35,394 nt of DNA from contig CANSLW010000008.1 of the NCBI GenBank assembly GCA_947647815.1, positions 1 to 35,394 on the forward strand, in the 5' to 3' direction. The stretch is from an uncultured Dorea sp. GTDB lineage: Bacteria; Bacillota; Clostridia; Lachnospirales; Lachnospiraceae. Position 1 is the first letter of the stretch, and every line of letters starts with the position of its first letter. This document shows positions 23,505-32,257 of this stretch, in pieces. A program made the position numbers and the translations under genes. The notes beneath the pieces were generated by a model. It was not told the origin of the DNA. It made no database searches and was given only the letters and a program-made list of their open reading frames with translations.

Positions 23505-24329
23505 ATGAATTCAAATAAAAAACTATTGGGCGCAATCGTCCAGAATTTGTTATTAGTTATATATGCGATATTTGCTTTGTTTCCATTAATTTGGATGGTT
23601 ATCCTTACATTCAAGCCGGATACACAGATGTACACGACGACATTTATATTCGATCCGACGCTGGATAACTACAAAGAAGTATTGTTTAATTCTGATTATA
23701 TAAGCTATATGATTGACAGTTTGATCGTATCAGGCGGTGCGGTTATCGTATCTGTTGTTGCGGGTGTACCGGCGGCATATGCACTTGCAAGATATAATTT
23801 CCCGAAGAAGGAAGATATCGCTTTCCAGATTCTTTCTTTCAAATTCGCTCCTGAGATCTTGGTAGTATTGCCGTTGTTCATGATCTTCCAGAAGTTGAGA
23901 ATCTATGATACACACTTCGGATTGATCTGGGTATATCAGTTGATTTCTATGCCGCTTTTGATCTGGGTTGTAAGAGGTTATTTTGAGGATATATCTGTAG
24001 AGATTGAACATGCGGCACAGGTTGACGGTTATACCTGGTATCAGATCTTCTTCAAGATGTTGATTCCGCTCATTAAGCCAGGTCTTGTATCCGCGGCACT
24101 CCTTGCATTTATTTTCGCATGGAACAGTTTTACATTCCCGTTGATCCTGGCAGGTACGAATGTTCAGCCGATCACAGTTGCGATTACCAAGTTCCTTGGT
24201 ACTGACAGCGCCCACTACGGACAGCTTGCAGTAGCGGCAACAGTATCTGCATTACCGGCTATTATATTTGCACTTTGTATTCAGAAACATCTGGTACGTG
24301 GTCTGAGTTTCGGTGCAGTGAAGGGATAG
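23505..24329 (+). CDS. ABC importer permease, UgpE/MalG-like
   Basis: A 274-residue permease with six membrane segments. The EAA loop reads IEHAAQVDGYTWYQIFFKMLIPLIKPGLVSA near residue 165, and the C terminus GLSFGAVKG is the common end of MalG-type subunits. AGAAAGGATGTAAAGC precedes the start. It ends 10 bp before the first ATPase gene. Paired with the UgpA-like subunit it completes the membrane part of the importer. Confidence 0.94.
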   Translation: MNSNKKLLGAIVQNLLLVIYAIFALFPLIWMVILTFKPDTQMYTTTFIFDPTLDNYKEVLFNSDYISYMIDSLIVSGGAVIVSVVAGVPAAYALARYNFPKKEDIAFQILSFKFAPEILVVLPLFMIFQKLRIYDTHFGLIWVYQLISMPLLIWVVRGYFEDISVEIEHAAQVDGYTWYQIFFKMLIPLIKPGLVSAALLAFIFAWNSFTFPLILAGTNVQPITVAITKFLGTDSAHYGQLAVAATVSALPAIIFALCIQKHLVRGLSFGAVKG

Positions 24330-24339
24330 GTGTGAGAAT

Positions 24340-25491
24340 ATGTCAAGAATACAGTTGGAAAATGTTACGAAAAAATTTGGAAAAGTTACCGCACTTGATG
24401 GAGTTACACTGGATATAAAGGATAAAGAATTCTTCGTATTATTTGGGCCTGCCGGCGCTGGTAAGACTACGATCCTTAACTGTATCGCAGGTATTCAGAT
24501 TCCAGAAGAAGGTGTTGTAAAATTTGACGGAGAGGTAGTGAATCTTGTGGATGCGGCTCACAGAGATACTGCGATGGTATTCGAGAATTATGCTCTGTAT
24601 CCGCAGATGACCGTATATGATAACATGGCGTCTCCTTTGAGAAGTAATCTATATAAAAAGGATGAAGAATATATCAAGAACAAGATTCAGGAGATTGCTG
24701 AGATGATGAAGATGGATTATCTTCTGCAGCGTCTTCCAAGCCAGTTGTCCAATGGACAGAAACAGCGTGTTGCTATGGGGCGTGCATTGGTCCGTTCTCC
24801 AAGAGTTTATCTGATGGATGAGCCTCTTGCGCATCTGGATGCGAAACTTCGTAATGCCATGCGTACTGAACTGAAGGAGATACAGGCGAATTTCGGTACG
24901 ACCAGTATCTATGTTACCCATGATTTCATGGAAGCTATGTCATTAGGTGACAGGATTGCTATCGTGAATGAGGGGCATATCGTACAGATTGGTACCGGTG
25001 ATGAGATTTATTATATGCCGTGTAATGAATTTGTTGCCCAGTTGATGGGGGATCCGGAGATTAATATTATCGGAGGAACGCTGGCGAAATCTGCAAAGGG
25101 TTATACATTTACTATGAATGCAGGCGGTAAAGCATATGAACTGCCGGCGGATGCAGATTTATTTGCGAAATTCGATGAGGTGGGTCTCGAGAAGGTTGAG
25201 ATGGGTATGAGACCGCAGCATTTGAAATATTCTTTCGAACCAAAAGAAGGTTATCTTAAGTGTTCTGTATACAGTTATGAGAGTATTGGTAACAAATCAG
25301 TTATTGTTGCGGAGATGGGTGAACTGCAGCTTCGTATGATCGCTCCAAATGGTCTGACTGTTAAGATCGATCAGGACGTATATGTGGATATGAAGCTTGA
25401 GCATGCAATGTTCTTTAATGCTGATACGAAAGAATATGTGACCCGATACAACGAAGCTGAGATTAAATCTTTTGCGATACGGGAGGATTAA
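24340..25491 (+). CDS. ABC importer ATPase 1 (UgpC/MsmK-like), with changed signature and Q-loop
   Basis: A 383-residue ATPase with the C-terminal regulatory (TOBE-like) domain of carbohydrate importers. Walker A is GPAGAGKTTILN, Walker B VYLMDEPLAHLD and the H-loop IYVTHD. Two positions are unusual: the signature is LSNGQKQR rather than LSGGQ, and the Q-loop glutamine is Glu (AMVFENYALYP). The gene lies 10 bp after the second permease and its stop is 4 bp before the next ATPase start. Two ATPases in one importer operon suggest a heterodimer, as described for the rhizobial glycerol importer GlpSTPQV. Confidence 0.92.
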   Translation: MSRIQLENVTKKFGKVTALDGVTLDIKDKEFFVLFGPAGAGKTTILNCIAGIQIPEEGVVKFDGEVVNLVDAAHRDTAMVFENYALYPQMTVYDNMASPLRSNLYKKDEEYIKNKIQEIAEMMKMDYLLQRLPSQLSNGQKQRVAMGRALVRSPRVYLMDEPLAHLDAKLRNAMRTELKEIQANFGTTSIYVTHDFMEAMSLGDRIAIVNEGHIVQIGTGDEIYYMPCNEFVAQLMGDPEINIIGGTLAKSAKGYTFTMNAGGKAYELPADADLFAKFDEVGLEKVEMGMRPQHLKYSFEPKEGYLKCSVYSYESIGNKSVIVAEMGELQLRMIAPNGLTVKIDQDVYVDMKLEHAMFFNADTKEYVTRYNEAEIKSFAIRED

Positions 25492-25495
25492 GAAT

Positions 25496-26611
25496 ATGGC
25501 AGGATTAAGAATAGAACATCTTTATAAACGGTATGAGAATTCTGGCAAGAAGAAATCTGTACAGAATGATTATGCGGTAAAAGACCTGAATCTGGTTGCT
25601 GAACAGGGTGAGTTTATTGCATTGCTGGGTCCTTCCGGCTGTGGCAAGACTACGACACTCCGTATGACGGCAGGTCTTGAGGATATTACAAAGGGTGAGA
25701 TCTATATTGGTGATGTTTTGGTCAATAATCTTCATCCAAAGGACAGACATATCGGTCTTGCATTCGAGGATTATGCGATGTACCCGCCGCTTACGGTATA
25801 CGATAATATAGCATTTAACCTGAAGGCAAAAGGAGTAGATAAAGCAGAGATTGATAAACGTGTTCGTGAGATTGCGCCTTTGATGCAGTGTGACGATCTT
25901 CTGGATAAGATGCCGGTAAAGCTATCTGGCGGTCAGAAGCAGCGTGTTAACATTGCACGTGCGATCATCCGGCGTCCTGAACTTCTTCTGATGGATGAGC
26001 CGTTATCTCACCTGGATGGCAAGGCGCGTCAGGCGATGCGTACAGAGATTAAGCGTCTGATCAATGATATCAAATGTACGACAGTCTATGTAACACATGA
26101 CCAGTTAGAGGCGATGTCACTGGCGGATAAGATTGCAATTATTAACTTTGGTGTTCTCCAACAGTATGGTACACCGGCAGAAGTATATGATGATCCGGTA
26201 AATGAGTTTGTTGCATCTTTTATCGGTGAGCCTCCGATGAACATTTTGGAGACAACGATCAAGGGCAAGGGAGATCACTTCGTATTTACGTTTGAGGGAA
26301 GTAATCTTGAAATCGAAGTTCCGAAGCGATATAATAATGTAGTAAAAGACGGATTCAAATGTAAGATGGGAGTTCGTCCTATGGACGTACTGATCGGTGG
26401 TCCGGACTCTAAGGGAACTTCAGAAGAGGTTGCTACTTTCGAGAATCTTGGTGACGAGAGACGTATTGGTATCCATGTAGGAGGAACCTTGCTGATGCTG
26501 ATCACGGATGCTGAGACACGTTATAAAGCAGGCGATATTATCAAGCTTGAAGTACGCGGAGAGAAAACGCATCTGTTTGATATTGAGACCGGTGACCGTA
26601 TCCGAGAATAA
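25496..26611 (+). CDS. ABC importer ATPase 2 (UgpC/MsmK-like), Q-loop Gln to Glu
   Basis: A 371-residue ATPase. I start it at the ATG at 25496; GGGAGGATTAAGAAT stands before it and includes the stop of the previous gene. Walker A is GPSGCGKTTTLR, the signature LSGGQKQRVNIARAI, Walker B LLLMDEPLSHLD and the H-loop VYVTHD, all canonical. The Q-loop again has Glu (LAFEDYAMYP), as in the partner ATPase. A C-terminal regulatory domain follows from about residue 245. With the less canonical ATPase 1 it likely forms an asymmetric pair that energises the importer. Confidence 0.92.
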   Translation: MAGLRIEHLYKRYENSGKKKSVQNDYAVKDLNLVAEQGEFIALLGPSGCGKTTTLRMTAGLEDITKGEIYIGDVLVNNLHPKDRHIGLAFEDYAMYPPLTVYDNIAFNLKAKGVDKAEIDKRVREIAPLMQCDDLLDKMPVKLSGGQKQRVNIARAIIRRPELLLMDEPLSHLDGKARQAMRTEIKRLINDIKCTTVYVTHDQLEAMSLADKIAIINFGVLQQYGTPAEVYDDPVNEFVASFIGEPPMNILETTIKGKGDHFVFTFEGSNLEIEVPKRYNNVVKDGFKCKMGVRPMDVLIGGPDSKGTSEEVATFENLGDERRIGIHVGGTLLMLITDAETRYKAGDIIKLEVRGEKTHLFDIETGDRIRE

Positions 26612-26733
26612 ATTGTACGGATATAGCGGGGCAGATATATTCAGAGCTGCCATATAATTGATAAGAGTAGTATAGTGTGAAATCGACAGTGTGCCGATTA
26701 AAAATATAAATATAAAACAGGAGGTAGTGAATT

Positions 26734-27825
26734 ATGAGCAATTTACCAGAGAAAATGAAAGCAATCGTGGCGTACGCACCTGGAGACTACAGATTTGAGA
26801 TGGTGGATACACCAAGAGCCGGCGAAGGTGAGATGATCCTGAAGGTAGAGGCATGTGGTATCTGTGCAGGCGATACCAAGGCATTTGCAGGAGCTGCAAG
26901 CTTCTGGGGATTCGACGGACAGCCGAAGTACATCAAAGAGCCTATGATTCCAGGTCATGAATTCGTAGGTAAAGTTGTTGAGATAGGACCGAATGTAAAA
27001 GGCAATTGGAAGATTGGCGACAGAATCTGTCCTGAGCAGATCGTTCCTTGTGGAGAGTGTATGTTCTGTAAGACAGGCCGCCATTGGATGTGTGAAAAAC
27101 ATGATCTGTTTGGTTTCCAGAATAATGTCAACGGCGGTATGGCTGAATATGTAAAATTGACAAAAGAAGCGATTCCTTATCTGGTACCTGCTGATATGCC
27201 GATTGAGAAGGCTGCATTGATCGAGCCTTATGGATGTTCTTTCCACTGTGTAGACCGTGCACAGATTAAGACAACAGACGTAGTTGTACAGTCTGGAGTA
27301 GGAACACTTGGACTTGGTATGGTTGGCGCGATCAGACAGGCTAATCCGAAGTGCCTCATTGTATTGGATATGAACGATGCACGTCTTGAGAAAGCAAAAG
27401 AATTCGGCGCTGATATCGTAATGAATCCTGGTAAAGAGGACGTTGTTGCTAAGATTAAAGAGATGACAGGCGGCTATGGATGTGATATCTATATCGAAGC
27501 AAGCGGACATCCGTCAAGTGTACAGCAGGGTCTTGACTGCATCCGTAAGATGGGACGTTTTGTAGAGTTCTCAGTATTCGGAGCGCCTGTAACGGTTGAC
27601 TGGAGTATCATTTCTGACAGAAAAGAATTAGATCTTCTGGGTGTACATCTGAGTCCATTCTGCTATGACACAGTAATCGAGTGGATCGGCAATGGCAAAC
27701 TGCCTACAGAGGGCGTTGTAACACATAAATTCCCGCTTGAGAAATGGGAAGAAGGCTTCCATATTGCTAAGACCGGTGAAGGCGGAGCATTGAAGGTTGT
27801 TCTCGTACCGGATATGGAAGCATAA
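26734..27825 (+). CDS. Zinc-dependent alcohol dehydrogenase, erythritol/L-threitol dehydrogenase-like
   Basis: A 363-residue medium-chain dehydrogenase. The catalytic zinc ligands are Cys44 (GIC), His75 and Glu76 (PGHEF); the structural zinc site has Cys106, 109, 112 and 120 (PCGECMFCKTGRHWMC). The NAD-binding loop is SGVGTLGLG with Asp212 after the second strand, which favours NAD. The stretches GAASFWG, EQIVPC, KHDLFGF and VDWSIISDRKELDLLG agree with what I recall of EltD of Mycobacterium smegmatis, which oxidises erythritol and L-threitol to erythrulose. It sits between a polyol-type importer and DhaKL, as expected for making a ketose for phosphorylation. ACAGGAGGTAGTGAATT precedes the start. 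Confidence 0.9.
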   Translation: MSNLPEKMKAIVAYAPGDYRFEMVDTPRAGEGEMILKVEACGICAGDTKAFAGAASFWGFDGQPKYIKEPMIPGHEFVGKVVEIGPNVKGNWKIGDRICPEQIVPCGECMFCKTGRHWMCEKHDLFGFQNNVNGGMAEYVKLTKEAIPYLVPADMPIEKAALIEPYGCSFHCVDRAQIKTTDVVVQSGVGTLGLGMVGAIRQANPKCLIVLDMNDARLEKAKEFGADIVMNPGKEDVVAKIKEMTGGYGCDIYIEASGHPSSVQQGLDCIRKMGRFVEFSVFGAPVTVDWSIISDRKELDLLGVHLSPFCYDTVIEWIGNGKLPTEGVVTHKFPLEKWEEGFHIAKTGEGGALKVVLVPDMEA

Positions 27826-27843
27826 TAACCAGAATCGTTATAA

Positions 27844-27887
27844 GCCGGCATTAGAGCTGTTGTTTTGTGGTCGGATCTGATGCCGGC
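27844..27887 (+). other. Intergenic stem-loop between dehydrogenase and dhaK genes
   Basis: GCCGGCATTAGA at 27844-27855 pairs with TCTGATGCCGGC at 27876-27887 (one G-U pair), with a 20-base loop. No T run follows, so an mRNA-stabilising or processing element is more plausible than a terminator. Confidence 0.45.
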
Positions 27888-27919
27888 AGACAATAAATCA
27901 CCTTAGGAGGGTCAAAGAT

Positions 27920-28915
27920 ATGCAACGTATAATGAATAATCCAGATGTAATTGTAGACGAGATGCTGAAAGGTTTCCTGAAAGCACACAGTGATATCGTA
28001 GAGGCAACTGAGAATCCACGTGTAGTTAAGGCAAAAGACATTCCAGAGGGGAAGGTTGGCGTAATCACCGGAGGCGGCTCCGGACATAAGCCGGCGTTCG
28101 TTGGCTATTGCGGAAAGAATCTGTGTGATGCAGTTGCAGTAGGCGAGATCTGTTCATCTCCAACAGCAGCAGCATTCTTAGATGCAGCGAAAGCAGTTGA
28201 TCAGGGAAAAGGTGTTGCCTGCTTATATGGTAATTATTCCGGAGACAATATGAACGTAAAGATGGCAGTAAAGATGGCTAAGAAGGCTGGAATTACTGTA
28301 AAAACCGTAGTTGCAAATGATGACGTGGCATCAGCTCCGAAGGATCAGAGAGAGAAGCGCCGCGGTGTTGCGGGCGAAGTTCTGATGTGGAAAGTCGGCG
28401 GAGCAAAAGCTGCAAAAGGCGGAGATCTGGACGAAGTTATTGCAGCGGCACAGAAGGCAATTGACAATACTCGTTCCGTAGGAATCGGTCTTACTCCATG
28501 TACACTTCCGGCAGTAGGACATCCGAATTTTGAGATTAAAGACGGAACAATGGAAGTAGGAATCGGTCATCATGGAGAGCCGGGTATAGAAGTATGTGAA
28601 CTTGAGTCGGCAGAAAAGATGGCGAAGAGAATGGTTGACGTAGTAGTGCCTGATTATCCATTCGTAGAAGGTGATGAGGTAGTAGTACTGGTATCTGGGC
28701 TCGGAGCTACGCCGGTAATGGAATTATATGTTCTGTATGATGAAGTTGATAAATTACTTGCAGAAAAAGGTATTAAAACACATAAAGCATACGTAGGAAA
28801 CTACTTTACATCTCTGGAGATGATGGGAGCGACACTCACAATCATGAAACTGGATGATGAACTGAAAGAGTTGATTGACATGCCTGCGAATGGAATGGGA
28901 TTAAAACAGTTCTAG
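27920..28915 (+). CDS. dhaK: Dihydroxyacetone kinase-type subunit DhaK (ketose kinase)
   Basis: A 331-residue ketose-binding kinase subunit. The three key residues fall at the same numbers as in E. coli DhaK: His56 in GGGSGHKPAF, Asp109 in NYSGDNMN, and His218 in GIGHHGEPGIE, which binds the carbonyl of the substrate covalently. The pocket loop (AVAVGEICSSPTAAA) differs from the E. coli form. TTAGGAGGGTCAAAGAT precedes the ATG. DhaL follows at 28952, and no dhaM is present, so ATP rather than a PTS phosphoryl donor may be used. Given the upstream EltD-like gene, erythrulose is as likely a substrate as dihydroxyacetone; kinases of this fold phosphorylate D- and L-erythrulose in mycobacteria. 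Confidence 0.93.
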   Translation: MQRIMNNPDVIVDEMLKGFLKAHSDIVEATENPRVVKAKDIPEGKVGVITGGGSGHKPAFVGYCGKNLCDAVAVGEICSSPTAAAFLDAAKAVDQGKGVACLYGNYSGDNMNVKMAVKMAKKAGITVKTVVANDDVASAPKDQREKRRGVAGEVLMWKVGGAKAAKGGDLDEVIAAAQKAIDNTRSVGIGLTPCTLPAVGHPNFEIKDGTMEVGIGHHGEPGIEVCELESAEKMAKRMVDVVVPDYPFVEGDEVVVLVSGLGATPVMELYVLYDEVDKLLAEKGIKTHKAYVGNYFTSLEMMGATLTIMKLDDELKELIDMPANGMGLKQF

Positions 28916-28951
28916 ATGAAGATTCGCAAGGATACAAGGAGGTAGTTTGAT

Positions 28952-29590
28952 ATGAGCATATTCAAGAATGCAGACGGTAAACCTGTACTGCTTAAGATGG
29001 TAAAAGGAATCCAGGATAATAAGGCATATCTTGGAGAAGTAGACGGACTTATCGGGGATGGCGACCATGGTATGAATATGAACAAAGGGTTCAGCCTGTT
29101 TGAAGAACGTTTTAAAGACGAAGAATTCGGTTTTGCAGAAGGGCTGGATGAGCTTGGAACGATTCTTTTTAATGAGATTGGCGGCTCTATGGGACCTATC
29201 TATGGAAATATCTTAATGGGTATGGCAGAAGCTGGTGAAGATCTGGAAGAGATTGGGGTGGCAGATCTGGCGGCGATGCTTGAGAATGGGCTGAAAGAAC
29301 TGCAGGATATCGTAGAAGCGCAGGTGGGAGATAAGACGCTGGTGGATACTTTGTCTCCGGCAGTAGATGTACTTAAAGCGGCAGGGGAAGCCGGCAAGGA
29401 CTATAAAGAGGCTCTGGAAGAGATGAAAGACGCCGCGGCAAAAGGCCGTGATTCTACCAAAGATATGGTAGCGAAGTTCGGACGTTCCAGCAGACTTGGT
29501 GAGCGTTCGAGGGGTGTCTTAGATGCAGGAGCAACGTCATGCTGCATTATTCTGACAGCAATGGCAGATGGAATTATTGAGTTGTTATAA
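28952..29590 (+). CDS. dhaL: Dihydroxyacetone kinase-type subunit DhaL (nucleotide-binding)
   Basis: A 212-residue helical subunit that holds the nucleotide and passes the phosphate to the ketose bound in DhaK. The metal-binding aspartates are Asp31, 36 and 38 in VDGLIGDGDHGMNMNKG, followed by GGSMGPIYGNIL. The C-terminal part has RSSRLGERSRGVLDAGATS, a variant of the usual LGERS and DPGA motif. ACAAGGAGGTAGTTTGAT precedes the start. It is the last gene before a good intrinsic terminator, so the importer, dehydrogenase and kinase genes can be read as one operon of about 8.7 kb with internal hairpins. Confidence 0.93.
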   Translation: MSIFKNADGKPVLLKMVKGIQDNKAYLGEVDGLIGDGDHGMNMNKGFSLFEERFKDEEFGFAEGLDELGTILFNEIGGSMGPIYGNILMGMAEAGEDLEEIGVADLAAMLENGLKELQDIVEAQVGDKTLVDTLSPAVDVLKAAGEAGKDYKEALEEMKDAAAKGRDSTKDMVAKFGRSSRLGERSRGVLDAGATSCCIILTAMADGIIELL

Positions 29591-29600
29591 GATATATACG

Positions 29601-29635
29601 AACGCGGGATATGAAGGGATTATCCCGCGTTTTTT
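29601..29635 (+). terminator. Intrinsic terminator after dhaL
   Basis: AACGCGGGATA at 29601-29611 pairs with TATCCCGCGTT at 29621-29631, with a 9-base loop and a run of T residues to 29635. It ends the importer-dehydrogenase-DhaKL operon. Confidence 0.92.
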
Positions 29636-29707
29636 GTACCATTGTATACAGGAAGCTGTGTTCACTATATGATAAAACCTTCCAGATAAGTATTTTCTTT
29701 ATTTTAG

Positions 29708-29737
29708 TTGGACGAACTCTAGTTAAGGATGTATAAT
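29708..29737 (+). promoter_or_regulatory. Promoter of the SorC regulator operon
   Basis: TTGGAC at 29708-29713 and TATAAT at 29732-29737 are 18 bp apart. The promoter lies inside the longer of the two possible reading frames of the regulator, which supports the later start at 29774. Short AGTT/AACT inverted elements around the -35 could be part of an autoregulatory site, but they are weak. Confidence 0.65.
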
Positions 29738-29773
29738 GATTTCGTCTATATTTTGGTTAAACAGGAGGTACAT

Positions 29774-30706
29774 ATGAACCGGAACTTATATGTAAAAATA
29801 GCTTATTGGTACCACACATTAGGAATGACTCAGGACGAAATAGCGAAAAGATTATCTTTCACACGACAGAAAGTGAATCAGATCATCAATTCGCTGCAGG
29901 ATATGGGAATTGTTACGTTGAATATCCATGGGTATGAGAGGGATAATGTTGAGCTGGAAAGTCGGATTGAAGAGAGGTTCCGGTTGAAAGAGACTATTAT
30001 CGCTTCGGATTATGGTGATCAGAGTACGGCAATCTACAAGGTTGCGAATGTAGCGGCCCAATATCTGGATGAGGTTATTCAACAGGGACATATTATTGGT
30101 GTTTCATGGGGAAGGACACTGGCGGAGGTGGCAAACCAGATGTCGTTCCGACGGCGCAGCGCCTGCCGGGTAGTTCAATTAATGGGAGCGCAGAATATCG
30201 AACGTCCGGTAGAGAAATGTGATGAGATTGCCAGAGAGATTGCGAATAAATTAGACTGTCCCAGTTATATACTCTATGCTCCGGTAGTCGTGGAGCATGC
30301 AGAGACGAAGCAGTGGCTGTTCCGGGAGAAGAGCATCAGGGCTTCTTATGAATTGATGAGAGAATGTGATATTGCAGTGCTGGGCGTCGGTGAGCTGTCA
30401 GAACGGTCTACAATGTGCACCCGCGGGCATATTACAAAGGAAGATGTACGAGTGTTAAGAGCACAGGGATTCGTAGGAGATCTTGCAATGAATCCGATTA
30501 GAAGAGATGGAAGTTATGATAATTGTCCTTTGACGGAACGACTTTTGAATGCAGATATGGAATGCCTGAAGAATATTGACAATACGGTGCTTGTAGCAAC
30601 CGGAGAAGAAAAGATAGAAGCGATTCGGGCAGCGCTTTCTTCGGGGTGTATTGATACCCTGATAATCGATGATACAACGGCGCGTCGTGTAATGGAGGAT
30701 TTTTAG
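29774..30706 (+). CDS. SorC-family transcriptional regulator (EryD-like)
   Basis: A 310-residue regulator. I start it at the ATG at 29774 after AACAGGAGGTACAT; an in-frame ATG 45 bp earlier lies at the -10 element. The N-terminal helix-turn-helix is YHTLGMTQDEIAKRLSFTRQKVNQIINSL, typical of the SorC family. The sugar-phosphate binding domain shows IIGVSWGRTLAEVAN, VVQLMGA, IAVLGVGELSE and the ending TLIIDDTTARRVM. SorC proteins such as EryD (erythritol) and DeoR/CggR bind phosphorylated sugars or polyols and control catabolic operons. It heads a second operon with four to five enzymes and probably controls it and the divergent-style importer unit. Confidence 0.92.
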   Translation: MNRNLYVKIAYWYHTLGMTQDEIAKRLSFTRQKVNQIINSLQDMGIVTLNIHGYERDNVELESRIEERFRLKETIIASDYGDQSTAIYKVANVAAQYLDEVIQQGHIIGVSWGRTLAEVANQMSFRRRSACRVVQLMGAQNIERPVEKCDEIAREIANKLDCPSYILYAPVVVEHAETKQWLFREKSIRASYELMRECDIAVLGVGELSERSTMCTRGHITKEDVRVLRAQGFVGDLAMNPIRRDGSYDNCPLTERLLNADMECLKNIDNTVLVATGEEKIEAIRAALSSGCIDTLIIDDTTARRVMEDF

Positions 30707-30721
30707 GAGGATATGGCTAGA

Positions 30722-32251
30722 ATGAAATATATTCTTGGAATAGATGCAGGGACATCGAATGTAAAAGCGGTATTGTTTGATGAAAATGGACAGGAGATCA
30801 GTGTAGCCAGCCAAGAGAATGAAACATATAGTGTTGGTAACCATGTAGAGCAGGATATGGATGTAATCTGGGAAAATGTCAAAGCCTGTGTGAAGAGTGT
30901 AGTGAATTCCGGAATCACAGACAAAGAAGATATCATTGGGATTGGTGTAACTGGTCAGGGAGAAGGCTGCTGGCTGATTGATAAGGATGGGCAGCCGGTT
31001 CAGAAAGCAATCCTGTGGTGCGATGGACGTGCGGTGAGGGAAGTAGACAAGATTACAAAGGACCATCCTGAGATAGGCAGGCTTTATCATAAGACGACAG
31101 GGACACCGCCGCTTCCGGGCAATCAAATGATGCTTCTGAAATGGATGAAAGAAAATCGGAAAGAGGTTCTTGACAGGGCAAGTAAGCTTTTGTTTTGCAA
31201 AGACTGGATTCGCTATAAGATGACAGGAGATATGAAAGCAGAGATTACAGACAGCCTGACATCTCTGGTAGATGTCAAGAATGGTAAGATTGCATTAGAG
31301 CTTATGGAAGCGCTGGATATTGCTGAATATAGAAATTATCTTCCAGATCCCGTCCGTTCTGACGAGGTAGTAGGAGCTATTAAGGATTCCTTCGCAGACG
31401 AAGTAGGATTAAAGAGAGGGCTTCCAGTCATTGCAGGCGCATTAGATACATCGGCTACGGCTATGGGGTTAGGCGCTGTTCATGAGAAAGACGTATGCGT
31501 AATTCTTGGAACTACTTGTGCAAATGAGATTGTGCTTAAGAAGGAAGACTGTGATTTTGGGGCAGAAAACTCACGATATGAGAAACATCCACTGGGAGAT
31601 CTGTATGTGGGATTACAGGCGACTTTAAACGGGACACCGAACATAGACTGGATGCTGGAGAATATCGCCAGGACGAAAGATTTTGATGAGATAGACAGAA
31701 TTGTAGAGAGGACACCGGTAGGATGCGGTGGTGTAGTATTTCATCCGTATATTAGTGTGGCAGGTGAACGGGCGCCTTTCTATCATCCATATGCCAGAGG
31801 TAGTTTTTTTGGCATCAGCCAGGTGACTACAAGAGATGACCTTGTCCGTGCCGTGTATGAAGGTATTACAATGTCGATTCGTGACTGTCTGGGTGATGTG
31901 GATAGGAATGCCAGGATTTTTCTGGCAGGAGGAGGCGCCAACAGTCTGGTGTGGGCTCAGATGATTGCGGATGTATCAGGTTTGAAGGTCATGATACCGG
32001 CGGGAAAAGAACTGGGCGCTAAGGGTGTGGCATTGATGATCGGAGTGAGTCAGGGACTGTACAAAGACTATGAAGAGGCTGTAGAGAGAGCCTGCGCTTT
32101 CCAACAAGTATATGAACCCAATCTTGCGAATACGAAGAAATATGACCTGCTCTATGAACTTTACAGGAAAGTAAGGATTCACTATGAAGAGATATGGGAT
32201 TACAGACATCAGATGAATAAGAAGATAAAACTGATAGGCGAGGAGGAATAA
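30722..32251 (+). CDS. FGGY-family carbohydrate kinase, erythritol kinase (EryA)-like
   Basis: A kinase of about 509 residues. AGGAGG ends only 2 bases before an ATG at 30713, so the ATG at 30722 is the better start; it gives MKYILGIDAGTSNVKAVLFD at the N terminus. Other motifs are IGVTGQGEGCWLIDKDGQP, AILWCDGRA, LLFCKDWIRYKMTGD, the catalytic Asp in GALDTSATAMG, and the ATP-binding FLAGGGANSLVWAQM. VTGQGxGxW and CKDW recall EryA-type erythritol kinases; xylulokinase or L-xylulose kinase activity cannot be excluded. It is 15 bp after the SorC gene. Why the locus has this kinase and DhaKL too is open: they may serve two entry substrates. Confidence 0.9.
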   Translation: MKYILGIDAGTSNVKAVLFDENGQEISVASQENETYSVGNHVEQDMDVIWENVKACVKSVVNSGITDKEDIIGIGVTGQGEGCWLIDKDGQPVQKAILWCDGRAVREVDKITKDHPEIGRLYHKTTGTPPLPGNQMMLLKWMKENRKEVLDRASKLLFCKDWIRYKMTGDMKAEITDSLTSLVDVKNGKIALELMEALDIAEYRNYLPDPVRSDEVVGAIKDSFADEVGLKRGLPVIAGALDTSATAMGLGAVHEKDVCVILGTTCANEIVLKKEDCDFGAENSRYEKHPLGDLYVGLQATLNGTPNIDWMLENIARTKDFDEIDRIVERTPVGCGGVVFHPYISVAGERAPFYHPYARGSFFGISQVTTRDDLVRAVYEGITMSIRDCLGDVDRNARIFLAGGGANSLVWAQMIADVSGLKVMIPAGKELGAKGVALMIGVSQGLYKDYEEAVERACAFQQVYEPNLANTKKYDLLYELYRKVRIHYEEIWDYRHQMNKKIKLIGEEE

Positions 32252-32257
32252 TTTGCA

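Noticed and set aside
26743..27510. Long open frame (255 codons) antisense to the EltD-like dehydrogenase gene
   Set aside because: It lies fully inside a well-supported gene on the other strand, has no ribosome binding site and its translation has no family-like motif.
30455..31126. 223-codon frame antisense to the SorC and FGGY genes
   Set aside because: It spans two real genes and shows a Cys/His/Ile-rich composition typical of antisense frames.
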